Source: Ilumatobacter sp963746265
GTDB taxonomy: Bacteria > Actinomycetota > Acidimicrobiia > Acidimicrobiales > Ilumatobacteraceae
Assembly: GCA_963746265.1 (NCBI GenBank)
Contig: CAVVAM010000011.1
Span: 806,001-870,000 of the forward strand
Reading direction: 5' to 3'
DNA length: 64,000 nucleotides
Position numbers and translations under genes: made by a program
Shown: one piece after another, positions 34,485-43,411 of the stretch
Position numbering within the stretch: position 1 is the stretch's first letter
Layout of the letters: each line of letters starts with the position of its first letter
Notes under the pieces: model-generated
Databases searched by the model: none
What the model was told of the DNA's origin: nothing
What the model saw: only the letters and a program-made list of their open reading frames with translations

Positions 34485-35324
34485 ATGTCGCACCACCACG
34501 AAGGCACGATCACCTCGTACGACGGCCTGGCGATCTACCACCAGTCGTGGCTCCCCGACGGCGAGCCGAGAGCGGCCGTCATGCTCGTCCACGGTCTCGG
34601 CGAGCACTCCGGACGTTACGGCCACGTCGCCGACCGGCTGACGCGGTCGGGGTACGCCGTGTACGCGCTCGACCACCGCGGTCACGGCCGGAGCGAGGGC
34701 AAGCGGGTCTACGTGAAGTCGTACGACGAGTTCATGGCCGACCTGATCCAGTTCCGGGGCCTCGTCGAAGGTCAGCATTCCGGACTGCCGTTGTTCGTGC
34801 TCGGGCACAGCATGGGCGGCAACCTCGTGATGGGTCACGTGCTCGATCATCAGGAGGGCCTTGCGGGCATGGTACTCAGCGGCCCGGCGCTGAAGGCCGG
34901 CGACGAGCTCTCCCCCGCCAAGATCACCATCTTCAAGATGCTCGCCCGCGTCGCTCCGGGGCTTCGCCCCGAGGGTCTGAGCGCCGATGCGATCAGTCGC
35001 GATCCGGCCGTGGTAGCCGCCTATCAGGCCGATCCCCTCGTGTTCACCGGCAAGATCGCCGCCGGGTTGGGCGCCGCGCTCCTCGACGCGATGGACACCT
35101 TCCCCGAACGGTACCCGTCGCTCACCTTGCCGATCCTGATGATGCACGGCACCGAGGATCGCCTGACGAACATCGAAGGCTCCCGGGAGCTCGAACGTCT
35201 GGCCACCAATGCCGATGTCACCGCGCACTACTACGACGGGCTGTACCACGAGGTGTTCAACGAGCCGGAACAGGATCAGGTACTCGACGACCTCGTCACC
35301 TGGCTGGACGCCCGGTCGTCGTGA
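34485..35324 (+). CDS. Monoacylglycerol lipase-like alpha/beta hydrolase
   Basis: Serine hydrolase of the Hydrolase_4/lysophospholipase group, typically cleaving monoacylglycerols. In the 279-residue protein are VHGLGEHSGRYGHVA near 33, LDHRGHGRSEGKRVYV near 64, the nucleophile GHSMGGNL near 107, the acid in MMHGTEDRLTNIEGS and the histidine in DGLYHEVFNEP near 251. The mammalian and bacterial MGL family shares all of these. Start is ATG 34485. It follows the dehalogenase by 25 bases. Confidence 0.88.
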   Translation: MSHHHEGTITSYDGLAIYHQSWLPDGEPRAAVMLVHGLGEHSGRYGHVADRLTRSGYAVYALDHRGHGRSEGKRVYVKSYDEFMADLIQFRGLVEGQHSGLPLFVLGHSMGGNLVMGHVLDHQEGLAGMVLSGPALKAGDELSPAKITIFKMLARVAPGLRPEGLSADAISRDPAVVAAYQADPLVFTGKIAAGLGAALLDAMDTFPERYPSLTLPILMMHGTEDRLTNIEGSRELERLATNADVTAHYYDGLYHEVFNEPEQDQVLDDLVTWLDARSS

Positions 35325-35331
35325 GGGCCAC

Positions 35332-36042
35332 ATGAGTGAGCTGCTGCCATTCCCCGACGACTGGGAACGTGCGCTCGCAGTCGTCGCACACCCCGACGAC
35401 ATGGAGTACGGCGCCGCGAGCGCCGTCGCCGGCTGGACTGCCGGCGGCAAGCACGTCGCCTACCTGCTCGTGACGAGGGGCGAGGCCGGTATCTCGACGA
35501 TGCCTCCCGAGCAGGTCGTCGCCCTCCGAGAGGTCGAGCAGCGCAACAGCTGCGCAGCCGTCGGGGTCCGGAACCTCGAGTACCTCGATCACCCCGACGG
35601 TCTCGTCGTCGAAGGTCTGGAGCTCCGACGCGACCTGGCGGCTGCCATCCGTCGGCACCGGCCCGACGTGATCGTCTCGATCAACCATCACGACTCGTGG
35701 GGCGGGCCCTCATGGAACCACGCCGATCATCGTGCGGTCGGACGCTCGGTCCTCGACGCCGTGCGCGACGCCGGCAACCGCTGGTTGTTCCCCGACGCCG
35801 GGGAACCGTGGGAGGGCACGCGTTTCGTCGCGTTCAATGGATCGCCGCACAGCACGCACGCCGTCGACGTCGGGGACCACATCGAAGCCGGCATCGCGTC
35901 GCTGCGATGTCACGAGGTCTATCTCGCCGCACTCACGGACCACGAGGACCCGGACCCGTTCCTCCGGAACTCGGCGCGGACCGTCGGCGCACGATTCGGA
36001 TGCGACTACGCGACGGCGTTCGAGATCGTCGGCGGCCACTGA
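35332..36042 (+). CDS. PIG-L family deacetylase
   Basis: Zinc-dependent N-acetyl hydrolase of the PIG-L/LmbE fold (MshB and GlcNAc-PI deacetylase relatives). The 236-residue protein has the metal motif VVAHPDDMEYGA near 19 (AHPDDE-like), an SINHHDSWGGPSWNHADHRAVG block near 119 with the third metal His, and VTRGEAGIS. Substrate unknown; MshB-type mycothiol synthesis is possible but the gene is not next to other mycothiol genes. ATG 35332 lies 7 bases after the lipase gene stop. Confidence 0.85.
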   Translation: MSELLPFPDDWERALAVVAHPDDMEYGAASAVAGWTAGGKHVAYLLVTRGEAGISTMPPEQVVALREVEQRNSCAAVGVRNLEYLDHPDGLVVEGLELRRDLAAAIRRHRPDVIVSINHHDSWGGPSWNHADHRAVGRSVLDAVRDAGNRWLFPDAGEPWEGTRFVAFNGSPHSTHAVDVGDHIEAGIASLRCHEVYLAALTDHEDPDPFLRNSARTVGARFGCDYATAFEIVGGH

Positions 36043-36963
36043 GTGAACCTCGGCTTCGTCGAATCGCGCCGGGATGTGAATCTCGGGCTGCTCGGCGTCC
36101 TCGTCGCGGTCCTCGCCTGGGGCGCGTCGGGTCCGATCATCAAAGCGATCGACATGGACGGCCTGGCGATCGGGTTCTGGCGTTTCCTGATCTACTGCAT
36201 GGTGTTGGCCGGCTGGATGCGGGCGCGGGGCGCTGGTGTGCGCCTCCACACCGTCCGGGCGTCGGCGGCCGGCGGCATCAGCCTCGGACTGGACGTCGTC
36301 TTCTTCTTCTCGGCCGTCAAACTGACGAACGTGGTCAACGCCACGACGATCGGGGCGCTCCAGCCGATCATCGTCGCGATCGTCGCTGCGAAGTTCTTCG
36401 GGGAGCGGATCCGAGTCCGTGACGTCGCCGCAGCGCTGATCGCGATCGCGGCCGTCGTGGTGATCGTGATCGAGTCGAGCGGTACGCCCGAGTGGAGTCC
36501 GCTCGGCGACCTCCTCGCCGTCGGAGCGGTGTTCGCCTGGAGCGGCTACTTCATCTTCTCGAAGCGATCGAAGGGGGTGATCTCCCCCCAGGAGTACACC
36601 GCCGGCACCGGACTCTGGACCGCGATCATCTGCCTGGTCGCCGGTCTGGCATTCGGCGAGGACATGTCGCCACCCGACTCGGGCGCCTGGTTGCCGCTCC
36701 TCGCCCTCACGTTCGGCGCCGGCATCCTCGGCCACTCGATCATGAACTGGTCGCTCGTCCGCGTGCCGCTCTGGTTGGGTTCGGTGCTGACGCTGCTGAT
36801 TCCCGTGGTGGGAGCGATCCTCGCGTGGATCTTTCTCGGCGAAGCGCTGACGGCGATCCAGATCGCCGCGATCTTCGTCGTGGTCGGCGCACTCGCCTCG
36901 ATCGTCATGAGTCAGGACGAACCGGAGCCGGTTCGTGCCCCACAGGCACCGACCTCTGCCTGA
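36043..36963 (+). CDS. EamA/DMT-family transporter
   Basis: Ten-segment drug/metabolite transporter. The 306-residue protein has two EamA repeats of about 130 residues: the first starts VLAWGASGPIIKAID, the second near 153 (LGDLLAVGAVFAWSGYFIFSKR). The substrate is unknown, as in most of the family. The GTG start directly follows the TGA of the PIG-L gene, so the two are coupled. The C-terminal tail is short and acidic/Pro-rich. Confidence 0.87.
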   Translation: MNLGFVESRRDVNLGLLGVLVAVLAWGASGPIIKAIDMDGLAIGFWRFLIYCMVLAGWMRARGAGVRLHTVRASAAGGISLGLDVVFFFSAVKLTNVVNATTIGALQPIIVAIVAAKFFGERIRVRDVAAALIAIAAVVVIVIESSGTPEWSPLGDLLAVGAVFAWSGYFIFSKRSKGVISPQEYTAGTGLWTAIICLVAGLAFGEDMSPPDSGAWLPLLALTFGAGILGHSIMNWSLVRVPLWLGSVLTLLIPVVGAILAWIFLGEALTAIQIAAIFVVVGALASIVMSQDEPEPVRAPQAPTSA

Positions 36964-36984
36964 CCGATACCGACCATCACGCCG

Positions 36985-37152
36985 TCATCGTCGTCGGGTG
37001 GCACCCATGACCACACCGAGGATGAGCGTGAGCACGATGCTCCCGATGATCGAGACGCGGAAGTTCAGTCCCAGCAACTGCGCGACGACGTTGATCGCGA
37101 TCAGGACGAGTACGAAGACGACGAGCTGGCCGAACGGACTGCGGGTGTTCAT
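36985..37152 (-). CDS. Small two-segment membrane protein (55 residues)
   Basis: A 55-residue ORF on the minus strand with a well-placed TACGGT hexamer six bases before the ATG. The protein has two hydrophobic stretches (LVVFVLVLIAINVVAQLLGL about 10-29 and SIIGSIVLTLILGVVMG about 34-50) with charged ends (MNTRSPFG and ATRRR), so it should span the membrane twice. Codon third positions are GC-rich in this frame. No family is recognised. It is convergent with the EamA gene. Confidence 0.65.
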   Translation of the reverse strand: MNTRSPFGQLVVFVLVLIAINVVAQLLGLNFRVSIIGSIVLTLILGVVMGATRRR

Positions 37153-37158
37153 GCGCGC

Positions 37159-37164
37159 ACCGTA
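37159..37164 (-). promoter_or_regulatory. Leaderless -10 (TACGGT) for the 55-residue membrane protein
   Basis: TACGGT on the minus strand, six bases before ATG 37152. Confidence 0.5.
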
Positions 37165-37237
37165 GCTTCCGAGCGGCCGAAGTCCGCAGGGGTGGCGTGC
37201 CGACCGGGTTCACACCCAGCCCGCCGTGCGACGGCGA

Positions 37238-37243
37238 TACCGT
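37238..37243 (+). promoter_or_regulatory. Leaderless -10 (TACCGT)
   Basis: TACCGT followed by seven bases and ATG at 37251. Confidence 0.5.
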
Positions 37244-37250
37244 TCGGGCA

Positions 37251-37655
37251 ATGAGCCAGGTCTACGCGAATGCCGCCCAGTTCGAGGAACTGTTCGCCCG
37301 GATGTTCGATCAGATCGAGTCCGACGACCCCGACGGAATGGACGAGCTCGTCGAACAGCGTATGGTCATCCGGTTTCAGCTCCGCGAGCCCGATGTGGAG
37401 CTGTGGGTGGACGGCCGGTCGAAGCCCGTGCAGACGTCGTTCGGTGCGCTGGACACCGAGGCGACACTCTCCGCCGATCTGACGGCGAACTCGATGCACG
37501 AGTTGCTGCTCGGCACGCTCCCGCTCGGCCGAGCGTTGATGTTCCGCAAGCTGAAGGTGCAGGGTTCCAAGTCGGAGGCGATGAAGCTCGAAAGCGTGCT
37601 CCACGCGATGCAGGCCGTGTATCCCGGCCTCGCCGACGAGCTGACCCACGATTGA
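37251..37655 (+). CDS. SCP2-like sterol-carrier domain protein
   Basis: A 134-residue protein whose shape (LVEQRMVIRFQLREPDVELWVDG, then DTEATLSADLTANSMHELLLGTLP, then GSKSEAMKLESVLHAMQ) matches single-domain SCP2/UPF0539-like sterol-carrier proteins, which bind hydrophobic ligands in a small alpha/beta cavity. No catalytic residues are seen. ATG 37251 follows TACCGT by seven bases. There are 43 bases to the malic enzyme gene on the other strand. Confidence 0.7.
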   Translation: MSQVYANAAQFEELFARMFDQIESDDPDGMDELVEQRMVIRFQLREPDVELWVDGRSKPVQTSFGALDTEATLSADLTANSMHELLLGTLPLGRALMFRKLKVQGSKSEAMKLESVLHAMQAVYPGLADELTHD

Positions 37656-37698
37656 ACCGGACCACGCCCGACGCGCGGCAACCCGACCCCGTCGGCGG

Positions 37699-39345
37699 TC
37701 AGTCGTGGTACGACGGACGCCATGCCGCCGCTGCGATGCGGACGGAGAGATCGTCGTCCGTGTCTCCGACGTCGGACGCGACACCGTCGGCGATCGCGAC
37801 CTTCGCCACCGCATGTGCGACGACCTCGGCGCTCCGTGCCGCCTCGTTGACCGGGGGAAGCAGTCGGTCGCCGGGCGACGATCGCGCGAGCTCGGCCACG
37901 GCGCCCGCGGCAGCGGTGATCATCGAGTCGGTCACCTCTCGGGCGCCGACCGCCACGACGCCCAGACCGATCCCGGGAAAGATCGAGATGTTGTTCACCT
38001 GCGAGATCTCGACGACACGCCCGTGCACGGTGACGGGAGGGAACGGACTGCCTGTTCCGATCAGCGCCCGTCCGTCGGTCCAGGCGAGTACGTCGGCCGG
38101 AATCGCCTCCGCCCGCGGGGTGGGATTCGACAGCGGGAGCACGATCGGGCGGTCGACGCCGGCTGCCATCGACCGGACGACCTCCTCCGTGAACAAGCCC
38201 GGCTGGCCCGAAACGCCGATCAACGCGTGCGGCCGGACCGAGTCGACCACGTCCACGAGCGAGCCGACGCCCGGCACCTCGGCAACCGGTCGGGCATAGC
38301 GACGCTGGAAGTCGTGGAGCCCCACCATCTCGTCGTGGAGCACACCGTCGCGATCGACCAGCCAGCAACGCGCCACCGCCTCGGACTCCTCCATGCCCTC
38401 ACTCGTCAAGAAGCGCACGAGCTCGTCCGCCACGCCCGTTCCGGCCGATCCGGCCCCAACGATGACCACCCGAACGTCTCCGGCGGCCACCCCGGTTCGG
38501 TCCAGGCCCGACCGCACCGCCGCCGCTGTCACGGCAGCCGTGCCCTGGATGTCGTCGTTGAACGAGCACACCCGTTGGCGGTGGCGATCGAGCAGCCGGC
38601 GTGCGTTCTGCTGCGCGAAGTCCTCCCACTGGACGAGCGCCCCGGGCAGGCGATCGGCCACCGCCTCGACGAACGCGTCGACGAACTCGTCGTACGCGGC
38701 GTCTCGCACCCTCGAATGGCGCCACCCCAGATAGATCGGGTCCGACAGCAACCGTTCGTTGTCGGTTCCGGCGTCGAGCAGCACCGCGAGTGAACGGGCC
38801 GGATCGATCCCGCCGACCGCGCTGTACAGCACCAGCTTGCCGATCGGGATGCCCATCCCCCCGGCGCCGAGATCGCCGAGGCCGAGGATGCGCTCGCCGT
38901 CGGTCACCACGATCACGTCGACGTCACCGTGTTCGCGGAGCACGTTGTCGAGCAACTCCGGGATGCGATCACGCTCGGGCCACGACAGGTAGAGCCCGTG
39001 CTCCTGGCGATAGATGCGCGACCACTCCTCGCAGGCCAGGCCAACGGTCGGCGTGTACACGATCGGCAGCATCTCGGCGAGGTACCGCTGCACGAACGAG
39101 TAGAACAGCACCGAGTTCCGTTCCTGTAGCAGCCGCAGGAAGATGTGCCGACCCAGGTCGGTGCCCTTGGTTCGGTACTCGGTCTCGACCCGCTGGAGTT
39201 GGTGTTCCAACGTCTCGACCACCGGCGGGAGCAGACCGTGCAAGGCCAGGCGGTCACGTTCGTCACGCGTGAACGCAGTTCCCTTGTTGAGGTAGCGATT
39301 GCGCAGCAGTTGCCAGCCGGTCGGGCCGGAGTCGTCTCGTGTCAC
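37699..39345 (-). CDS. NAD-dependent malic enzyme
   Basis: Oxidative decarboxylation of malate to pruvate with reduction of NAD(P), an anaplerotic step. The 548-residue protein is the long form: MLPIVYTPTVGLACEEWS near 92, the catalytic Lys-Asp block DGERILGLGDLGAGGMGI near 148, the metal/substrate block WEDFAQQNARRLLDRHR, the NAD-site VVIVGAGSAGTGVADEL near 302 and IGTGSPFPPV near 435. GTG 39345 gives a normal length; ATG 39375 is the alternative. Neither has a strong ribosome site. The next gene on its 5' side, past a 600-base gap, is isocitrate dehydrogenase on the other strand. Confidence 0.92.
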   Translation of the reverse strand: MTRDDSGPTGWQLLRNRYLNKGTAFTRDERDRLALHGLLPPVVETLEHQLQRVETEYRTKGTDLGRHIFLRLLQERNSVLFYSFVQRYLAEMLPIVYTPTVGLACEEWSRIYRQEHGLYLSWPERDRIPELLDNVLREHGDVDVIVVTDGERILGLGDLGAGGMGIPIGKLVLYSAVGGIDPARSLAVLLDAGTDNERLLSDPIYLGWRHSRVRDAAYDEFVDAFVEAVADRLPGALVQWEDFAQQNARRLLDRHRQRVCSFNDDIQGTAAVTAAAVRSGLDRTGVAAGDVRVVIVGAGSAGTGVADELVRFLTSEGMEESEAVARCWLVDRDGVLHDEMVGLHDFQRRYARPVAEVPGVGSLVDVVDSVRPHALIGVSGQPGLFTEEVVRSMAAGVDRPIVLPLSNPTPRAEAIPADVLAWTDGRALIGTGSPFPPVTVHGRVVEISQVNNISIFPGIGLGVVAVGAREVTDSMITAAAGAVAELARSSPGDRLLPPVNEAARSAEVVAHAVAKVAIADGVASDVGDTDDDLSVRIAAAAWRPSYHD

Positions 39346-39524
39346 CTGTCGAGCGTCGCATGAATCCGGCACCATGGCGAGCCGAGGACGGTCGCACACC
39401 GGAGAGTGGTTGGACCAACCGACCCCGACTGATCCGTTCGGAATCGGCTGCTCAGTCCGACTCAGTGGGCACGGATCGACATCGCACGGTCGATCACGGC
39501 CAGGCGCCGAGCGGGCGTTGCCGA

Positions 39525-39863
39525 TCAGGGGCACAACATGTCCCGCCGGATCACACGCTGCTGCGGACACGGGACCGAGGAGCAGTTCCAGGCCGTGTTC
39601 TCGACCATCCATCCGGCGAACGGCAGCATGCCGGCCGGACCGACCCATCGCGTTGCAGGCCCCTGCGAAACCGGTACCTGGTCGTGGGCGCGTGGGACTC
39701 GAACGCGTCGAGCGACGCCTTCATCCACCACACGTTGCTGCCGGCCCCGTCGAACGTCGAAGGAGGCGTGCCCGGACCACCCCAGGAACGAGCCGCCGGG
39801 GTGGCCGATCTTCAGACTGCCTGAACACGTCCGTCCGCCGACGGCAACCGACGGTTGGCGCAC
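39525..39863 (-). pseudogene. Disrupted ORF with compensating indels
   Basis: The 614-base gap 39346-39959 has no clearly intact gene, but 39525-39863 shows strong codon-position GC bias. Read on the minus strand, the outer parts (SLKIGHPGGSFLGWSGHASF and GMLPFAGWMVENTAWNCSS) share one open frame, while the middle reads sensibly (NVWWMKASLDAFESH) only in another. The shift is explained by a 7-bp tandem duplication (39748-39761, CGTCGAA twice) and one missing C in the run 39660-39663; undoing both joins the parts. The same correction also helps a plus-strand reading (EEQFQAVFSTIHPANGSMPA), so the strand is uncertain. No family recognised. 39346-39524 holds nothing I can identify. Confidence 0.4.
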
Positions 39864-39947
39864 CGCTGTCACGTCGAAGCCTCGGATCGTCCGCGCGCCC
39901 GCCACTGTTGCGGCGAGCCCTATTCGGCCCGTTCGGGAGGCGGCCGG

Positions 39948-39953
39948 TACGAT
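39948..39953 (+). promoter_or_regulatory. Leaderless -10 (TACGAT) for icd
   Basis: TACGAT followed by six bases and GTG at 39960. Confidence 0.5.
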
Positions 39954-39959
39954 CGCTGC

Positions 39960-42182
39960 GTGACCGTCTCGAAGATCATCTACACGCACACCGACGAAGC
40001 CCCGGCACTGGCCACGTACTCCCTGCTGCCGATCGTTGCGGCGTTCGCCGGCGCCGCCGGAGTTGCTCTCGAGAAGCGGGACATCTCGTTGGCCGGCCGC
40101 ATCATCTCGCAGTTCCCCGACTTCCTCGAGCCCGGCCAGCAACAGGCCGACGACCTCGCCGAACTCGGACAGCTCGCGACCACTCCCGAAGCGAACATCA
40201 TCAAGCTGCCCAACATCTCGGCCTCGATGCCTCAGCTCGAAGCTGCGATCGCCGAGTTGCAGGCCCAGGGTTACGGGCTCCCGGACTACCCCGACGACCC
40301 CCAGACCGACGCCGAACGCGACATCAAGGCCCGGTACGACAAGGTCAAGGGCTCCGCCGTGAACCCTGTGCTCCGTGAGGGCAACTCCGATCGCCGAGCG
40401 CCGAAGGCCGTCAAGGAGTACGCCCGCAAGAACCCCCATTCGATGGGCGCCTGGCGGGCCGACTCGAAGACGCACGTCGCGACGATGGGCCACGACGACT
40501 TCAAGTCGAACGAGCAGTCGGTCACGATGGAGGCGGCCGACGACCTCAGGATCGAGCACGTCGACGCCGAGGGCAACGTGACCATCCTGAAGGAGTCCGT
40601 CCCCGTCCAGGGCGGCGAGATCGTCGACGGTACGTTCATGTCCGTTGCTGCACTCGGACAGTTCCTGCGCGAGCAGATCGCGGACGCCAAGGAGCAGGGA
40701 GTCCTGTTCTCGCTCCACTTGAAGGCGACGATGATGAAGGTCTCGGACCCCATCATCTTCGGACACGCCGTCGAAGCCTTCTTCGCTCCGGTCTTCGAGC
40801 AGTACGGCGCCGTACTGGAGGCGGCCGGCGCCGAACCGAACAACGGCTGGGCCGGCGTCCTCGCAGCGATCGCGACACTGCCTGCGGATCGACAGGCCGA
40901 GATCAACGAGGCGATCGCGGCCACCATGGCCGATCGCCCCGACGTCGCCATGGTCGACTCCGACCGAGGGATCACCAACCTGCACGTTCCCAGCGACGTC
41001 ATCGTCGACGCCTCGATGCCGGCGATGATCCGCACGTCCGGCCAGATGTGGAACCACGAAGGTGCGCCGCAGGACTGCAAGGCCGTCATCCCCGACTCGA
41101 GCTACGCGGGTGTGTACCAGGCGGTGATCGACGACTGCCAGGAGCACGGGGCGTACGACCCGGCCACGATGGGCACCGTGCCCAACGTCGGGCTGATGGC
41201 CCAGAAGGCCGAAGAGTACGGCAGCCACGACAAGACGTTCGAGATCCCGGCCGCGGGGACCGTTCGGGTCGTGAACCGGGCCGGCGAGGCGATCATGGTC
41301 TTCACCGTCGGGGAGGGCGACGTCTGGCGCATGTGCAACGTCCGTGACCTGCCGATCCAGGACTGGGTCAAGCTGGCCGTCAGTCGAGCCCGCGCGACCG
41401 GAGTGCCCGCCATCTTCTGGCTCGACGAGGAGCGCGCCCACGATCGTCAAGTGATCGACAAGGTCAACAGGTACCTCGACGACCACGACACCGCGGACCT
41501 CGACATCCGCATCATGTCCCCGGTCGAGGCGACCAAGTTCTCCGTCGACCGCATCCGCAAGGGCGAGGACACGATCTCGGTCACCGGCAACGTGCTTCGG
41601 GACTACAACACCGATCTGTTCCCGATCCTCGAGGTCGGCACGAGCGCCAAGATGCTCTCGATCGTGCCCCTGATGAACGGCGGCGGTCTGTTCGAGACGG
41701 GTGCCGGCGGCTCGGCACCCAAGCATGTCCAACAGTTCGTGAAAGAGAACTACCTCCGATGGGATTCCCTCGGGGAGTTCCTGGCGCTGGCGGTCTCGCT
41801 CGAACACTTCAGCGAGGTGACCGGGAACACGCAGGCCAAGGTGCTGGGCAACACGCTCGACATCGCTACGGGACGAGTACTCGACGAGAACAAGTCACCG
41901 GCGCGCCGGATGGGAAAGATCGACAACCGGGGCAGCCATGCTTGGCTCGCCGTCTACTGGGCCGAGGCGCTCGCCGCTCAGACCGACGACCCTACGCTCG
42001 CTGAGCGGTTCGCTCCGATCGCCGCACGCCTGACCGCCAACGCCGACACGATCAACGACGAACTCCTCGCGGTGCAGGGAAGCCCGGTCGACCTCGGCGG
42101 CTACTACCAACCCGACGCCGAGAAGGCTGCTGCTGCGATGCGGCCGAGCCAGACACTGAACGACCTTCTTGACGGTATCTGA
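39960..42182 (+). CDS. icd: Isocitrate dehydrogenase, NADP-dependent, monomeric type
   Basis: TCA-cycle enzyme that oxidatively decarboxylates isocitrate to 2-oxoglutarate using NADP. The 740-residue length is that of the monomeric IDH-II class. Family blocks: IIYTHTDEAPALATYSLLPI at the N-terminus, REGNSDRRAPKAVKEYARK near 139, KTHVATMGHDDFKSNEQSVT near 168, and IVPLMNGGGLFETGAGGSAP near 560. GTG start six bases after TACGAT. The 3' end overlaps the MFS gene by 14 bases if that starts at its TTG. Confidence 0.95.
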   Translation: MTVSKIIYTHTDEAPALATYSLLPIVAAFAGAAGVALEKRDISLAGRIISQFPDFLEPGQQQADDLAELGQLATTPEANIIKLPNISASMPQLEAAIAELQAQGYGLPDYPDDPQTDAERDIKARYDKVKGSAVNPVLREGNSDRRAPKAVKEYARKNPHSMGAWRADSKTHVATMGHDDFKSNEQSVTMEAADDLRIEHVDAEGNVTILKESVPVQGGEIVDGTFMSVAALGQFLREQIADAKEQGVLFSLHLKATMMKVSDPIIFGHAVEAFFAPVFEQYGAVLEAAGAEPNNGWAGVLAAIATLPADRQAEINEAIAATMADRPDVAMVDSDRGITNLHVPSDVIVDASMPAMIRTSGQMWNHEGAPQDCKAVIPDSSYAGVYQAVIDDCQEHGAYDPATMGTVPNVGLMAQKAEEYGSHDKTFEIPAAGTVRVVNRAGEAIMVFTVGEGDVWRMCNVRDLPIQDWVKLAVSRARATGVPAIFWLDEERAHDRQVIDKVNRYLDDHDTADLDIRIMSPVEATKFSVDRIRKGEDTISVTGNVLRDYNTDLFPILEVGTSAKMLSIVPLMNGGGLFETGAGGSAPKHVQQFVKENYLRWDSLGEFLALAVSLEHFSEVTGNTQAKVLGNTLDIATGRVLDENKSPARRMGKIDNRGSHAWLAVYWAEALAAQTDDPTLAERFAPIAARLTANADTINDELLAVQGSPVDLGGYYQPDAEKAAAAMRPSQTLNDLLDGI

Positions 42183-43401
42183 GGTCCCGCCGCCACCGGC
42201 GTCCCGAGTGCTCTTCCCGAGCACGCTGGCGCTGACGATGACCGCGTCAGCGTTCCAGATCTTCGCCCTGGCGATCCTGGCCTCACCGATCATCGACGAG
42301 CTCGACCTCAGCCGCGCTCAACTCGGTCTCGTCGGTTCGGTCAACACCGCCGTCGGCGCACTCACCGCCCCGGGCACCGGACGACTCACCGACCGGATCG
42401 GCCCGCGGCGATCGGTCGTGGCCCTGCTCGTTCTCAGCGCATTCGGCATGGCCATCATGGCCGCGGCGCCGTCGATCTGGTTGCTGGCCGTTGCGGCCGC
42501 GGTGGGCGGGATTCCCCAGGGATGGGGCAATCCGGCGACCAACAGCTTGATCGCCACCCGTGTCGGTCCGGGCCGTCGTGGTGGCGTCACGGGGGTCAAG
42601 CAGTCGGGCGTGACGCTGGGTGTCTTCCTGTCGGGTGCCGCGTTGCCGCTGCTCGAGCGCTTCTGGGGGTGGCGCGGTGCGTTCGTCACCTTCGCCGTCG
42701 TGTTCACGTTGTTGGCGCTCACGGTGCAACTCACGCTCGGCCCGGATCCCGAGGTGACGCGCACCACCGACGACCACACCACGCCAGGGCAGACCTCCCC
42801 CCTCGACCCGTTCGTGTGGCGCCTCGCGGTGTACGCGCTCCTGATGGGAACGGCCGGCGGCGCGGTCGGCAGATTCTTCCCGCTGTTCGCCGAGGAGTCG
42901 CTCGACTTCTCACTGGCGACCGCCGGACTGCTCACCGCGGTTGCCGGGCTGCTCGGGATGGCCGCTCGTGTGGTCGTCGGCCGGTTGGCCGAGACGAGGA
43001 TCGCGCCGACCCGCCTGCTGAGCGTGCTCGCGGGCGTCGGCGTCCTCTACTGCCTGCTGCTGGCCGCGGTCACACCGGCCACCCGTCACCTGCTCTACCT
43101 CTCACCGCCGCTGAGCGCTGTCGGCATCGCCGCCTGGAACGCCGTCGCGATGCTCGCGATCATCATGTTCTTCTCGAAGCGTCAGGCGGGACGCGCCTCG
43201 GGCATCGTGATGCTCGGCTTCCTGGGCGGACTCTCGATCTCCGCCCCGCTCGCCGGATTCGCCGTCGACCAGCTCGGCGAGTACTGGCCGGTGTGGCTCA
43301 CTGCGGCCGGCCTGGCCGCAGTCGCGAGCGGGCTGATGTGGTTCGACACGACCGAGCGAACCTCGATGGATTCCGACGTCGCCGAGATCGCGCCACAATG
43401 A
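42169..43401 (+). CDS. MFS transporter
   Basis: Twelve-segment major facilitator protein of about 410 residues. The TM2-TM3 loop has GRLTDRIGPRRSVV near 65, the MFS signature, and the TM5 region has VTGVKQSGVTLG, seen in some nitrate/cyanate or sugar-type carriers. Substrate unknown. The TTG at 42169 overlaps icd; GTG 42208, 13 codons later, would remove the overlap and is nearly as likely. The block GQTSPLDPFVWRLAVYALL marks the central cytoplasmic loop. Confidence 0.85.
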   Translation: MTVSEVPPPPASRVLFPSTLALTMTASAFQIFALAILASPIIDELDLSRAQLGLVGSVNTAVGALTAPGTGRLTDRIGPRRSVVALLVLSAFGMAIMAAAPSIWLLAVAAAVGGIPQGWGNPATNSLIATRVGPGRRGGVTGVKQSGVTLGVFLSGAALPLLERFWGWRGAFVTFAVVFTLLALTVQLTLGPDPEVTRTTDDHTTPGQTSPLDPFVWRLAVYALLMGTAGGAVGRFFPLFAEESLDFSLATAGLLTAVAGLLGMAARVVVGRLAETRIAPTRLLSVLAGVGVLYCLLLAAVTPATRHLLYLSPPLSAVGIAAWNAVAMLAIIMFFSKRQAGRASGIVMLGFLGGLSISAPLAGFAVDQLGEYWPVWLTAAGLAAVASGLMWFDTTERTSMDSDVAEIAPQ

Positions 43402-43411
43402 GTCGAACCTC

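Noticed and set aside
39600..39720. tRNA-like sequence (CGAAACC, GGACTCGAACG)
   Set aside because: No cloverleaf could be closed around it and no matching acceptor stem or T-loop; looks like part of the disrupted ORF.
39525..41807. 760-codon open frame on the minus strand
   Set aside because: Most of it is antisense to isocitrate dehydrogenase; only its last part (39525-39863) has separate interest and is reported as a disrupted ORF.
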